Assembly: GCF_030035675.1 (NCBI RefSeq) | Contig: NC_084480.1 | Location: 120,428,738-120,492,737, forward strand | Origin: Rhineura floridana | Lineage: Eukaryota > Chordata > Lepidosauria > Squamata > Rhineuridae | Length of the DNA stretch: 64,000 bases | Reading direction: 5' to 3' | In this document: in pieces, positions 47,329 through 59,034 of the stretch | Layout: each line of letters begins with the position of its first letter | Position numbering within the stretch: the stretch's first letter is position 1 | Translations under genes and position numbers: made by a program | The notes under the pieces: generated by a model | Seen by the model: the letters and a program-made list of their open reading frames with translations, nothing else | Databases searched by the model: none | What the model was told of the DNA's origin: nothing

Positions 47329-49332
47329 TTTTTTTTTTATAATTTTTATTCAAATTTTTCCAAAAACAAACAAAACAAAGTCAAAAAAACATAACAATAC
47401 AACAACAAAAAATGAAAATAAAATAGTTGACTTCCGATTTGTCACAGATCAGCTATAAGTATATAATATACATCAAACCTGTCCCTTAATATATACATAC
47501 AGAATCCCTTTTCTCCATAAGCTGTCTTAATTAATCGTCAAATCCCAGTATCATCATTTTATTTTGATCTTTCAACAAAAAGTCTAAGAGAGGCTTCCAT
47601 TCCTTAAGAAATGTATCTATCGATTTTTCTCTAAGTAAACATGTCAATTTATCCATTTCTACTAAGTCCATTAATTTCAATAGCCATTCTTTCGTTGTTG
47701 GTGTTGATTCCATTTTCCACTTTTGTGCATATAATAATCTTGCTGCCGTAATCATATATAATATTATTCTTCCATATTTCTTTTCTATTTGTTTATCCAT
47801 AAAACCCAATAAAAAAAATTCTGGTTTTGACTGAATATTTATCTTTAGAATTTTTTGCATCTTCCTACCTATCTGTGCCCAAAATGATTTTGCCTTTTTA
47901 CATAACCACCACATATGATAAAATGATCCTTCTTGTTGTTTACATTTCCAACAAACATTAGAAACATTACTATACATTTTTGACAACTTTTCTGGAGTCA
48001 TGTACCAACGGTACATCATTTTATAAAAATTTTCTTTAAGATTATAGCATAGTGTAAATTTCAAACCTTTTTTCCACATATTTTCCCATTGATCCATTTG
48101 TATATTATAACCAAAATTTTTTGCCCACTTTACCATACACTCTTTTACTTGTTCTTCCTCCATATCCATTTTCAATAAGAGTTTATACATTTTCGCAATT
48201 ATATTTTCATCATTTGTACACAGTCCTATTTCAAAATCAGATTTACTTATTTCAAACCCATACATTTTCTTGTCCATTTTATATCTTTCTAACAATTGTA
48301 AATAGGCAAACCATTGAAAACTATATCCTTCCTTTGTCAGTTGTTCTCTCTCTTTCATTGTATATTCTCCATATACATTTTCTAATAGTTCTTGATAAGT
48401 TAACCATTTCTCTTTTCCAGCCATTTCTCTTCTATAAAACGCTTCTTGACTTGAGACACATAATGGTATTTTCGAATAAAACCTTGGTTTATATCTATTC
48501 CATATTTTCAACAGAGGACGTCTTATAAAATGATTGTTAAAGTCTACATTTACTTTTACTTTATCATACCATAGATATCCATGCCATCCCCACTTCAAAT
48601 TATGGCCCTCCAAATCCAATAGTCTTTTATTCCTCAATAAGATCCATTCCTTTATCCAGACTAGACAGCAGGCAGCAAAATAAAGTCTCAGATTTGGTAA
48701 TCCCAGTCCTCCTCTTTCTTTGGCATCTTGTAGTAATTTAAATTTGACTCTTGGTTTTTTTCCTTGCCATACAAATTTAGAGATATCTTTTTGCCATTGT
48801 TTAAAAGGTAAATCAGAGGATATTACAGGTATTGTTTGAAACAAAAACATCATTCTCGGTAATACATTCATTTTTATCACAGATATTCTACCCATTAATG
48901 ACAGTTGTAGTTTATCCCATTTTAGCAAGTCTTTCTTAATCTCTGTCCATAATTTTTCATAATTATTATGAAACAACTTTGAATTTTTATTTGTCATAAT
49001 GATACCTAAATATTTCAACTTTTTCTCTATTGTAAAATCTGTCTTGTCCATTAACTCTTTCTGTTCCCTTAAAGTTAAATTTTTCACCAACATCTTTGTT
49101 TTTTGATTGTTGATCTTAAATCCTGCTAACGGTCCAAATTCTTTTAATTTGTCCATCAATACATTAATTCCTTCCAAAGGATTTTCTAGTACAATTATCA
49201 AATCATCAGCAAATGCTCTCAATTTATATTCTTCTTTTTTTATCTTTAATCCCGAAATTCTTTTATCTTGCCTTATATCTCTAAGCAGCACTTCTAAGAC
49301 CAGAATAAATAAAAGAGTACATAGTACTCTAC
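47329..49332 (-). mobile_element. L1-type LINE, 5'-truncated, inserted in the hAT
   Basis: A 17-bp duplication ATAGTACATGCTATTCT flanks the element (47312-47328 and 49333-49349). The minus-strand 3' end has AATAAA and a poly(A) run seen as poly(T) at 47327-47338. The 586-codon open frame (49291-47531) starts inside the reverse transcriptase, with the catalytic FADDLIIVL. It continues through the L1-typical MGRISVIKMNVLPRMMFLFQ and ends with a Cys-rich motif (VCWKCKQQEGSFYHMWWLC). The frame is unbroken to its stop, so the insertion is probably young. It lies antisense to the transposase. Confidence 0.95.
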
Positions 49333-49781
49333 ATAGTACATGCTATTCTATTCTGCGCCAAAAATAATATTGCTCGTAAAGGTTCAAATGAAATAATTGG
49401 AGATGCAAATTGCGGAATTTTTTAAAATTTCATTGAATTTACTAGCCATTATAATACTACTTTAAAAGAATGTATTGAAAAACATAAAAAGGGTTCCATT
49501 TCATATTTTTCACCCATTATTCAAAATGAAATAATAAAACTGATTGGCGATAAAACTAGAAATGAAATCATATGCAGAATTAAGAAAGCAAAGTACTACA
49601 CAATTTTATTCGACTGCACTCCTGAGGTCTCAAGGAAAGAACAAATGAGTCAAATGATAAGATACATCCATGTTGACTCTAATGGTAAGGTGATGATCGA
49701 AGAAAGCTGCATCGACTTCAATCACATGAAAAAACAGGAGGTTTAACGACTGAAATTTTAAATAAACTAGAAGCTGATAAA

Positions 49782-50969
49782 TTGGATATTCATAATACCA
49801 GAGGACGATATGACAACGATGCCAATATGGCTGGCAAATACAAGGGAGTAAGAGCACATATTTTGGAAATTAATAATTTGGCTCTATTTGTACCATGCGC
49901 AGCTCATAATCTAAATTTAGCTGGTGTCCACGCTGCATCTATAACGCCAGAAATGATCACTTTTTTTGGTACTGTGCAGAGATTATTTAATTTTTTTCTC
50001 GTCCTCAACAACACGATGGGAAATTTTAATGAAGTCTTTAAAATTGTCACTTAAAAGTTTTTCTGATACAAGGTGGTCATCAAAGGCCAATGCAATAAAG
50101 TCGCTATGTTTACAATTATCCGAAGTAAAGAAAGGATTGGAAATGATTGCAAATGATTTATCAAATCCGGAAGCTGTATCAAATGCAAAAAGTTTGCTGT
50201 TACAAATTAATTATAGATTTATCTGTACTCTTTCTGTGTGGAATAAAATTCTACAATGCATTGAACGAACAAATAAAGCATTACAACGAAAAGATGTATC
50301 GATAGACCATGCAACAAAATTAATTGATGGACTACATGGTACTTTACACGGACTACGAGAAACAGGTTATGAACAAAATTTTCTGGAAGAAAAAAATTTG
50401 GCTGAAACAATGGATATAGAGATTGGATTTCCTAATAAATGGAAGAGAAGAGTTAAGAAAATGGAAATAGATGAAACACTGGATGAAGGAAGTAGCATGA
50501 CACCCGAAGAATTATTTAAAATTCAAATTTACAGCGTTATTGACACTCTATTGTGTCAAATAGATTGGCGTTATGAGCAACTGAGAACTATCTGTGACGA
50601 TTTTTGCTTTCTCTATGGCTCGTCTTTAGAATCGAGATGAGCACTGCTGATTTACAAAAATCGGCTGCAGATCTCGCTATTAAGTATAGCAAAGATTTAA
50701 ATATGTACGAGCTCACATGTGAAATTCAAAGCTTTAAGTTTGAAGCCTCGACACTAATACAAAACATTAAAACTGAAACTCCGCTTGATATTCTACAGGC
50801 TCTTCATGACTTTGGATTAATTGAGTCATATCCAAATATCAATGTTGCTCTCCGAATATTTCTCACTCTTCCCATTTCTACTGCTTCGTGTGAGAGAAGT
50901 TTTAGCAAGTTAAAACTAATCGACTATCGGACAAGAACGATTATCCAATCTTTCCATAATTTTGATTGA
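49782..50969 (+). pseudogene. hAT transposase C-terminal part (core and dimerisation domain)
   Basis: Three overlapping frames carry recognisable hAT sequence. 49782-50054 has YDNDANMAGKYKGVRAHILE and FVPCAAHNLNLAGVHAA. 49966-50640 carries the helical insertion. 50604-50969 has IFLTLPISTASCERSFSKLK, the dimerisation signature. Frame shifts between them show inactivation. Confidence 0.85.
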
Positions 50970-51214
50970 ATATAATATCGTTAAAGATATTAATTATGAT
51001 GATGTAATTAATGAATTTGCTGAAATGAAAGCCAGAAAAGTGCAATTAAAATAATTTTCATTTATAAATACATGTGAATGAACTTGTATATTTCTTGTGT
51101 ACACAAAAATTATTTATAAACAATTGTTATATCGTTTCCCCCTTCAAAAAAAAAATTAAGGGGCCCAAAAATAAAACCTTGCACATGACACATGAAAAGC
51201 TAGTTACGGTACTG

Positions 51215-51320
51215 AATGGAGGGAGAACCTAGCCATCATGGCTAGTAATTTTATCCTCCCTGAATTGGTCTAATCCTCTTTTAAACATATATTTAAAAAA
51301 TCTTTTAAGTAGTGTACAAC
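51215..51320 (-). mobile_element. CR1-like repeat, right half
   Basis: The sequence after the hAT (AGAACCTAGCCATCATGGCT, then CTGAATTGGTCTAATCCTCT) continues the repeat interrupted at 45644. The AATGGAGG is duplicated by the hAT insertion. Confidence 0.65.
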
Positions 51321-51500
51321 AACTAAATATACAACAAATATAATAAAACCATGAAAACAGCAGTAAAAATGCATGTGGGTCTGATGAGATCCGTTGGCTG
51401 GTACCAGGTCATAACCATTCCATTGACCTAACAGGCTGGTATCAATTCAAGTTCACTCTTTGTCCACTAAATTGTTTCAGGTTGGATAGATTGACTGTGA

Positions 51501-51727
51501 GAGCCAGTGTGGTGTAGTGGTTAAGGTGTTGGACTACGACCTGGGAGACCAGGGTTTGAATCCCCACATAGCCATGAAGCTCACTGGGTGACCTTGGGCC
51601 AGTCACTGCCTCTCAGTCTCAGAGGAAGGCAATGGTAAACCACCTCTGAATCCCGCTTACCATGAAAACCCTATTCATAGGGTTGCCATAAGTCGGGATC
51701 GACTTGAAGGCATTTCCATTTCATTTT
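51501..51727 (+). mobile_element. Sauria-type tRNA SINE, full length
   Basis: A tRNA-like head has an A box (TGGTGTAGTGG) and B box (GGTTTGAATCC). It is followed by the conserved central part (GTGACCTTGGGCCAGTCACT) and a BovB-like tail (CATAAGTCGGGATCGACTTG). The order head-body-BovB tail is that of Sauria SINEs, which are mobilised by BovB. Confidence 0.88.
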
Positions 51728-52009
51728 TCAGAGATTGATTGTATGCCCAACACTGGGGATGGGGGGCGAGTCAGTTAGGGATCTGTTGAATTCCAAGGTG
51801 GCATCACTGCTGTAAGATGTCAGCATTGGTCCCACTCGCTGTGCCATGGCAGAACTGCAGATGTAGCAGTAGCCCCACAACTCCATAAAGCCCCACTGGG
51901 CTGGGGGTGGGGAAAGGCAGTTAGGATTGCTCCTTTAATTTTTTTTAAATGTTTTTAAAATTGTAATTTTTTCCCTTACTGTATTAAGAATAGAGGGCAC
52001 CCTATTATA

Positions 52010-52250
52010 AGAACATAAGAAGATCCTGTTGGATGAGGCCATTGGCCCATCTAGTCCAGCATCCTGTTCTCACAGTGGCCAACCAGTTGCCCATGGGAAG
52101 CCCGCAAGCAGGGTCTGAACACAACAGCATTCTCCCCTCCCACAGTTACAGCAAGTGGTATTCACAAGCATATTGCCTCCGACTATGGAAGCAGAGCATA
52201 GCCATCAAGGCTGGTAGCTACTGATAGCCTTATCATCCATGAATTTGTCT
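52010..52250 (-). mobile_element. CR1-like 3' fragment
   Basis: AACATAAGAAGATCCTGTTG through TTGTCTAATGCTCTTTTAAA is the reverse of the 3' part of the copy at 23.56-24.1 kb. It is followed at once by an L2-like fragment. The same family resumes near 52665-52760 (TCATCCAGTTTGGTGGCTAT, TTTAACTATGCATGGCATGA), so the L2-like fragment appears to have been inserted into it. Confidence 0.6.
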
Positions 52251-52252
52251 AA

Positions 52253-52660
52253 TGCTCTTTTAAAGGATTGGTAGGTGAAGCTTTGTTTGTGGTGCCACCA
52301 CTGGGACTGCACGGTTGGTGGTGACTCGTGACAGGGCATTTTCAGTGGTGGCTCCCCATCTATGGAATGCCCTCTTCAGTGAGAAGCATCTGACTCTGTC
52401 ACTACTGACTTTTTGAGGAATTTGAAAACATTCCTTTTTACCCATGCACATGATGACTGAAGGAGACTGGTCCTGGAAATCTGAAGATCACAGGATGAAA
52501 TAATGTTTTTATCTGTAAATGTTTATTAGAATGCATTTTTGTTAAATTGTTTTGTTGATGGAATTGCTGCCTGGGCTCTTTGGGAGGTAGGGCAGGATAT
52601 ACATTCTATAATAATAATAATAAGTATTATTGTTGTTATTATTATTATTGATGATGATAA
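52253..52660 (+). mobile_element. L2-like LINE 3' end with (AAT)n tail
   Basis: CAGTGGTGGCTCCCCATCTA, TTTTTGAGGAATTTGAAAAC and CTGCCTGGGCTCTTTGGGAG are typical of L2-like 3' ends (text such as VVAPHLWNALFSEKH). The 3' end runs into (AAT)n and related triplet repeats at about 52607-52660. Its position splits a CR1-like repeat. Confidence 0.6.
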
Positions 52661-53591
52661 TGTCATCCAGTTTGGTGGCTATCACTTCCTCCTGTGGGAG
52701 CGAATTTTAATAGTTTAACTATGCATGGCATGAAGAAGTACTTTCTATTATGCTGTAGCAGGTGCCCTGCAGCCAAAAGGGTAGCGGTAGACAGATGGAA
52801 ATACTAGCAAGGCTAACTCCTCCTAACTATGATATCCTGTCATTTAATGGGCCTCTTTTTTTAAAGAATACTTTGATGGCATTGGAACATGCTCCCCTTC
52901 TCCAACAATGAAGCAATCTCTGCTGAGACTTTTTAAAGTCACAATCAGCCTGCCGCTCTACAGCAAGGACATTTCCTAGCCACCAAGGTTACCTACTTGA
53001 AAAATAGCATTTCTGTATTTCATGAGGCCTGCAAAAAAGTGTGAAACAGGCACTGTCTGCTCACTAGCACGAGTATAAACAGCAATGCAACATGCATGAC
53101 AGGTCCTAGAATAGCACCAGCTAATGAAACAGAATGAAAGAGGAACATGGCCACAAAATAACAGTAACACCAAATAATGACATGGGTAAATGGGTCATAT
53201 GCCCGTTTTCAAACAAGGGTAACAAGAATGCCTCTATGGTATGGTGTGAGCTCTAAAGTGGTTGCCATTCACAATTCATTGGGAGGAGCTGGGAGTGGAA
53301 GAGGGTGGCCATGTGCTGTACGTTATAAAAGAGAATCCTCTGTTTGAAGGGTTGTCTGGTCTAAGTCCGATTTAAAGATAAAGAATCCTATGAAGAGGGA
53401 GCAAGGACTTTGATGCTGCCCAACAACACTGAGCAAATAGACAGCAGGCACCAAGCAGGCACACCTTTTCTCAGTCTTCCTCAATATGGCGAGATGTAAT
53501 GCCTTTCTATTGAAATTGTAGTAATTGTTTGCATCTAGATATGAAAACTAGAACATGCAAATCTGTGATTGAATTGCTAAAACTTACTTGT

Positions 53592-54196
53592 TGTTGCGCC
53601 CCAGGCACCAGGGGACTTAGATCAGGGAGAGGAGTCAGATGAGGATGAGGTCCCTGGGGGCGTTGAAGGAGGGGGGGCTCTGGCAGCCCGCAGACTTCCT
53701 CGACCAGCCCCCCCATCAAGGCAGATCCCACCCTGTCTGCGAATTCCCTGCCTGAGCTGTTGGGAAGCAACCTTTCGCATGTGCCAACCCCACCCACGCA
53801 GGAATCCCCGCTTGGCACTTCAAATGCTTCCCCGCCAACCAGCTTCCCACTCCCTGAGGTCACGCTGTCACCTAGTGAAGCCCCACTGTCGGATGAGTTG
53901 TTGGAGGCTGCCCCCCATGCAAGAAGAGGGACTTTCAGAGGGTGGAACTTCGGAGGAGCTGTCATTTACGGGCAAAGACCTTCCTTACTTAAGCAGGTGC
54001 CCACCCAGGCTCTAGTGCTGAGTCAACTCTCCCCACATGCTGCAGAGACTGATTAGGTAGACTAGTTAGGAAAAGTAGTGAGTCAGAGTGGACAGATTTA
54101 TGAAGTGCACTGCTTTGGATGTAACCATCACACTAATAAAATGAGAATTAAACCAAACCTCGCCTCCATCTCGTGTCTCGGACTCTGGGCAGGACA
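53592..54196 (+). mobile_element. Solo LTR
   Basis: A 605-bp block begins TGTTGCGCCCCAGG and ends GGGCAGGACA, with a 5-bp duplication CTTGT on both sides (53587-53591 and 54197-54201). AATAAA near 54136 marks the plus orientation. GC-rich content that can be read as acidic peptide (GEESDEDEVPGG) is part of the LTR, not a host gene. There is no internal region. The family is not assigned; it differs in sequence from the LTR at 55.7 kb. Confidence 0.85.
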
Positions 54197-54884
54197 CTTG
54201 TTTCAATACAAGTGAAACTGAACACTAACTTTGAGGACCCTAATGGTTTAGGCAATTACATTACATATGTCAGGTGTGCATGGTTTTGGGGGAACAGCCT
54301 CATGGGCCTAATTAGGGTTCGGCTTAATAAGCCCATGGGCCACAAGTTCCCCACTGCTGCTCTAACTGACACTTGCCAGAAGGCCACTACTGACAGCATT
54401 TAATCAGTATCCTCCCTCCCCGTCCCATATAAAATCACTGGTGCTGTCAGGGCAGGATTTCAGGGCTGAAGCCCAGGGCCCAACTCATCCAAATGGGCAG
54501 GAGGGTTCCCAAATGCAACAGGGCTGGCTTACCACATTTTGAAGTATATGAAATAACAGATAATCCATATAAAGAGGGGGTTCCCTGTAAGATAAAAATT
54601 AAGTTCAGAGTCTAAAATTATGTAACTACTACACACTGCATAAAAGTGATCTTTAACTCCCATGATTGGATTATTATTTAACTGAAGAAGAGTATAGAAT
54701 AAGGGCTGTTGGGGAGAGTGCAAAAGTGTTTCCACATAACTACCAGCCACTACAACAAATCGTGTGATCTTGTACAACAATGAAAAAAAAAGACCCATCC
54801 ATGCAGCAAGGGAAGTTTTGCTATGCTTGCATTGTTTATTGTAGGATTTCTAACGCCCCCTCATGGTCAGAAACAAAACATAGT

Positions 54885-57398
54885 AAAAAAAAATGAACAA
54901 ATCCTTTCAATTAAATTATGGAAGAATCTGGAAACAAGTAACAGCAGATATTAAAAGATGGAATAAAATGAACTTGTCACTATGAGCCGAATATAAGTTA
55001 TAAAGATGATAGTGGTGCCAAAATTTATGTACTTGTTCTATGTATTACCCACTGATATTGCACCAATTTTTTAAAAAATATGGCAATCAACAATTGACAC
55101 ATTTATCTTTAAAAGTAAAAGACTGAGGACATCAAAAAACTTGAGATATAGGAGGGTAGAAGGAGGATGGGGAATACCCCTATTGAAACTATATTATGAA
55201 GCTTATCAGCTTAGTCCATAGTCAATGATTCTGAAGAAAAATATTGGGTATGTATAGAAAAGTCTTTATTTCAAGACATAGATCTTGCAGTATTACCTTT
55301 TATTAAAAAAGAAATTAAAAAGGGAATACAACAACAACATATAAGCATTAGTCCCATACTAAAGATCTGGAAATACAGAAAGGAATCATTGATGCCAGGG
55401 ATATCCCCATTGATACCAATTTGTGGACACCCGGACTTTTACCTAAAAGAGAGAATGATAAATAAAAAGGCATTAAAAGATAATAAACTCTACAGATTAA
55501 TGCATTATTATACTGACTTATTACCCATATCTAGGACTGTCTGGAGGACATCACTGAAGAATTCAAATATTACATGGTTAGCGTGGTATCAACTATCTAC
55601 ATTTATTAGAAAGCAACACATCATACAGCAAGGCACCAGAAACTTGACAGATTTTGAAAGAATGGTAGTTAACACACCAGAAAAACATAAAGGGCAAATA
55701 ACTACCTGTGACACCCTTCCCTGGCTCTCCCTGTCAGGTTCCTACCTGCTCGTGGTTACTGCCTGTCACTAGGCACCACCAGGGACTCCACCAGTCCGGA
55801 CTGTCCTTTTTTATGGTTTCTCTCCCTGCTCTAGCACAGATCTCAACAGATCCCCCTGCTAGGCAGCACCACCAGTCACGTCCTATAACCAGTATTCCCA
55901 GAGACTCTGCCTGAGTCTCTCTATCAGGTTACCTCTGTGACTGAGTGCTTAAGCTGTCCCACTCCCTTTGTATCAATGCAGATAATTCTGGTTTGCTCTG
56001 AATACTTGTGGTGTTATATTCTCCCCTTCACCGCTGCCACCATTTGTTTCCCTTCAGCCTTGGTATTTACCTTACCCTCCCTTCTGGTCTGTGAAACCCC
56101 AGCCAAGGATCAGGCCTTTGGTAAACCAAATATATTTATTAAATAACAGAGATAACAAGATTTCTTTATAAAGGCACTTAAGCATATGGTTTCATCTATT
56201 CCTGAGGTACTGGTCTTAGTATTAATCCGAACTCCACACTCTCCTCACATCCACCAACTCTCCACCCAATCTCCTCTCAAAAACCCACCAAAATAACCCA
56301 CTCACGATCACCGTCCACCCAGATTCAACTGTCATCCTTCCATTTATACTCTCAGCCATTCTAAACACTCAGCCAATCATCCAGCATTCTACTGCCCATT
56401 CACTCCCCCCTCCTCTTTCATTCCACTTACCATGTATCTCCTATACAAACAGCACTTACCATATTTACACTAATACAGGATCATCACACTACCCTACATA
56501 GATTGCTACTTAAACAGGATTTAGGATCACAACAAGGGCTACGAACTTGCTGGCAATCTGACTGGGCTATCAAAATTGATCAAAGATACTGGACAAAAAT
56601 GTGGGGGAAATTTCCTTTTAAAGCCGTATCAGCTAAATACACAGAAATATCACTCAAAATCTTACAAAAATTGTACTTAACGCCATCCAGAATAGCAAGG
56701 ATAGACAAGTCTTACTCACCATTGTGCTGGAGAGGATGTGGGGTCCGCGGATCCTATGTTCACATGTGGTGGTACTGTGAACGTATTCAAAGATTCTGGA
56801 CGGAGGTTTTTGAAGAAATATCCATTATAATGGGAATGAAAATAATAAAAACACCGGAATTGGAATTACTTAATAAATTTGATGGCCAAAACCAAACCAT
56901 ATCACATAAAAAGCAAATTGAGTATCTCTTAATAGCAGCACGCATGTTGATAGCTAAACGCTGGAAAGAGGCAAAAGGATTAAACATTGGGAAGTGGTAT
57001 AGCATAGTATGGGAAACAGCGCTCTCAGAGAAACTTACTCAACGTTTGAGAGTAGCAAGAGTACAAAAGAAAAAATATAATTTTGCTACAGAATGGTTGT
57101 GTTTTATTACACATACAAACAAAACATCAGCACCAACACAGGTTCCAATTGCCTTTAATAGCTTATGGCTACAATAGTTTCTCTGGAGATCAGGGATCTG
57201 TCCTCTTGTTAATTAATTATTATCTAAAACTGCCTAATAACCAATGTTAAGTAATTTGTATTGTATGTGGATAATGATAGACTGAGTAGTACTTTTATAT
57301 GTAATGTACTATTCTTTGCGTATATGGTTTCTGTATGATGTGAATATTTAATATTCAATCTTTCTTTATATATTTCAAATAAAAACATATTTAAAAAA
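54885..57398 (+). mobile_element. Second L1-type LINE, 5'-truncated and decayed
   Basis: A perfect 16-bp duplication AGAAACAAAACATAGT lies at 54869-54884 and 57399-57414. The 3' end has AAATAAAAACATATTTAAAA. The 3' part of ORF2 is readable: SPLISICGHPDF-like text, then NSNITWLAWYQL near 55.56 kb. A Cys-rich C-terminal motif (LCWRGCGVRGSYVHMWWYC) lies near 56.73 kb. The 5' half is interrupted by stops. It is a different, older subfamily from the LINE at 47-49 kb. A solo LTR sits inside it (55707-56488). Confidence 0.93.
55707..56488 (-). mobile_element. Solo LTR inserted in the L1-type LINE
   Basis: A 782-bp block begins TGTGACACCC and ends ATCATCACA. A 5-bp duplication CTACC flanks it (55702-55706 and 56489-56493). 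In the minus orientation a TATAAAT-like box lies near 56345 and an AATAAA near 56133, as expected of an LTR. No internal region or second LTR is present, so it is a solo LTR left by recombination. The 5-bp duplication fits gypsy-type or class I endogenous retroviral elements; the family is not assigned. It is younger than the LINE it interrupts. Confidence 0.88.
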
Positions 57399-58019
57399 AG
57401 AAACAAAACATAGTCCAATTCTACAATTGCTTCAGGATATAGCTGTGTAGTATCATTGCTTGTTTAAATCTTAGTCTATTTATTTGCCTAATTATATAAC
57501 ATTAAAGGCAAGATATAAATTTAGTATGTGGTTACTTATTAGTTATATTTATTTATTGCCCCATAACACAGGCAGGTCTCAGTCTGGGCAAATTTAAAAC
57601 AAGCTTAAGAAGTACACGAAATGCCATCAAAATACCATAATAAATCCATATCCAGCACAAAGCAATGGCAGGCACTTTCTTTGGTATGTCACTTTTGAAT
57701 GTTGCCATTAATAGAAGGGACTCTCCCTCCCTTTATTGCCAGATCCCCACCTCTGCAACAGGAAAACTGGAAATCTGTTAGGATGAGGAGGAACTGTATC
57801 TAAATTTTACGTGGATGAGTTACACTTTAATTTTTGCCAAAAAAATAAGTAGGGAAATGGCAGGATTTTTAACAGTGAATAAATTATACATTTGCAGGAG
57901 ATCTCGAAGCATACAGATCCTCTTCAGCCTTTTATACGTGAACTAAAAAGCAATGGCTTTAGTTCAGTGGACTATGAACCTGGGTGTGCCATATTCAAAC
58001 ATCCAACACGAGAAAGCTA

Positions 58020-58215
58020 TTATAGTTGTGCACATTTATCCAGTTTCAGTCTTTAGAGAGCCATTTACTGTAGGCTACACAAGAAAGCTGTTAAACTGAT
58101 CCATATTTATCTGCCTTAATCTCTACAGTGTCATTTGCTGTACCACACAAAAAAGTGCTATTTAATCGGTCCATATTTGTCTGGCTTTAATCTACTTTGT
58201 TATTTACTGTGGGCT
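58020..58215. repeat. Three diverged tandem units of about 65-70 bp
   Basis: Each unit has TYCATTTRCTGTRNGCTACAC, a purine-rich stretch, GATCCATATTTATCTG and TTTAATCTCTA. Copies start near 58040, 58110 and 58175. It is not a known gene or RNA to me. Confidence 0.55.
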
Positions 58216-58416
58216 GCTTCTGTACATGACATTTGTTCAAAACAGAAATATTATCTATGTCGAGAGATGGGTGGGGGAGAGAATATACTGTTCCGCACAC
58301 ACCAATTTCTGAGCAGTTAGAGACTTCCAGGGGTTCCAGCGCTTACCCAGGATCTGATTTCCTTGGAATGAAGGTGACTAGAAGCTGTGGTGTCTTTAGG
58401 ATATATGGTTTTATTT

Positions 58417-58462
58417 ATACATACATACATACATACATATACATATATATATATACATATAT

Positions 58463-58505
<43 letters not shown>
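58417..58505. repeat. Compound microsatellite (ATAC)n (TA)n (CA)n
   Basis: TACATACATACATACATACA is followed by a TATATATA stretch and then an uninterrupted run of about 19 CA units ending at 58504. It is likely to be variable in length. Confidence 0.95.
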
Positions 58506-58506
<1 letters not shown>

Positions 58507-59034
58507 CCTGAACATGAAATGGAAGGGCTCACAGCATTAACACTCCAACAGATCTTGCTTCCCCATTAGATTTCTGGGAGAGTCCCCAAAGCCAAGCCAT
58601 TGCTTGGGATTCAGCACACAGAGCAAGCCTCTCCCTTTCCAGCTTCCAGATCAGACTAAGACTAAAACACACAGGCTACCTCCTGGCCTTAGTCGGGATG
58701 GGTGGTGGGGAGGCTGCCTTCCTCAAGGAGCATCCTTGGCCATTCATTCCTATGGCAATACATCTGCTCTTGACCAAGTTTTTAGACATGTAGATTGGGT
58801 GCTTGACAGACTTGGCCAGAACTCATTACCCTAACAAAGGAAGTGGTTTGACCAGTTCGGCAGATTCCTTTACTACAAATTCCATCTCCAGACACAGAAT
58901 TACAGGCTTGGAGGGCACCCACAGACATCATCCATACCAACCCACCAATCCTATAACAATACTCATGAGCACAGCATAAGTATTGCTTTTGACATTAGTA
59001 CATAAGGTAGAGAAGGTACCATGAAAAATGTGTT

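Larger units (their letters stand above)
45645..51214 (+). mobile_element. hAT DNA transposon (ZMYM1-like transposase), inactivated and split by a LINE
   Basis: The ends are CAGTGCTGTAACTAG and, read inward from the right, CAGTACCGTAACTAG. An exact 8-bp duplication AATGGAGG flanks the element (45637-45644 and 51215-51222). The transposase lies on the plus strand. A start at 46619 opens MSKQLSSAQKRKINKRKLEE, and a TTF-type zinc-finger region (FCFPCMLFG, GFHDWRHLHAVIPQHENS) follows. A catalytic-core segment near 49.6 kb reads ILFDCTPEVSRKEQMSQMIR. The fragment DNDANMAGKYKGVRAHI and a C-terminal dimerisation motif (STASCERSFSKLK) near 50.9 kb complete it. An in-frame TGA after the zinc finger and later frameshifts disable it. 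Removing the inserted LINE leaves about 3.6 kb, normal for a hAT. Confidence 0.95.

Noticed and set aside
48121-48528. 135-codon plus-strand frame
   Set aside because: It is the antisense shadow of the open L1 ORF2 on the minus strand.
53507-54056. Acidic proline/serine-rich frames of 98-152 codons
   Set aside because: They fall inside or across a solo LTR with clear TG/CA ends and a 5-bp duplication, and do not continue into flanking DNA.
58317-58569. Cys/Val- and His/Thr-repeat peptides
   Set aside because: They are translations of the (CA)n/(ATAC)n microsatellite.
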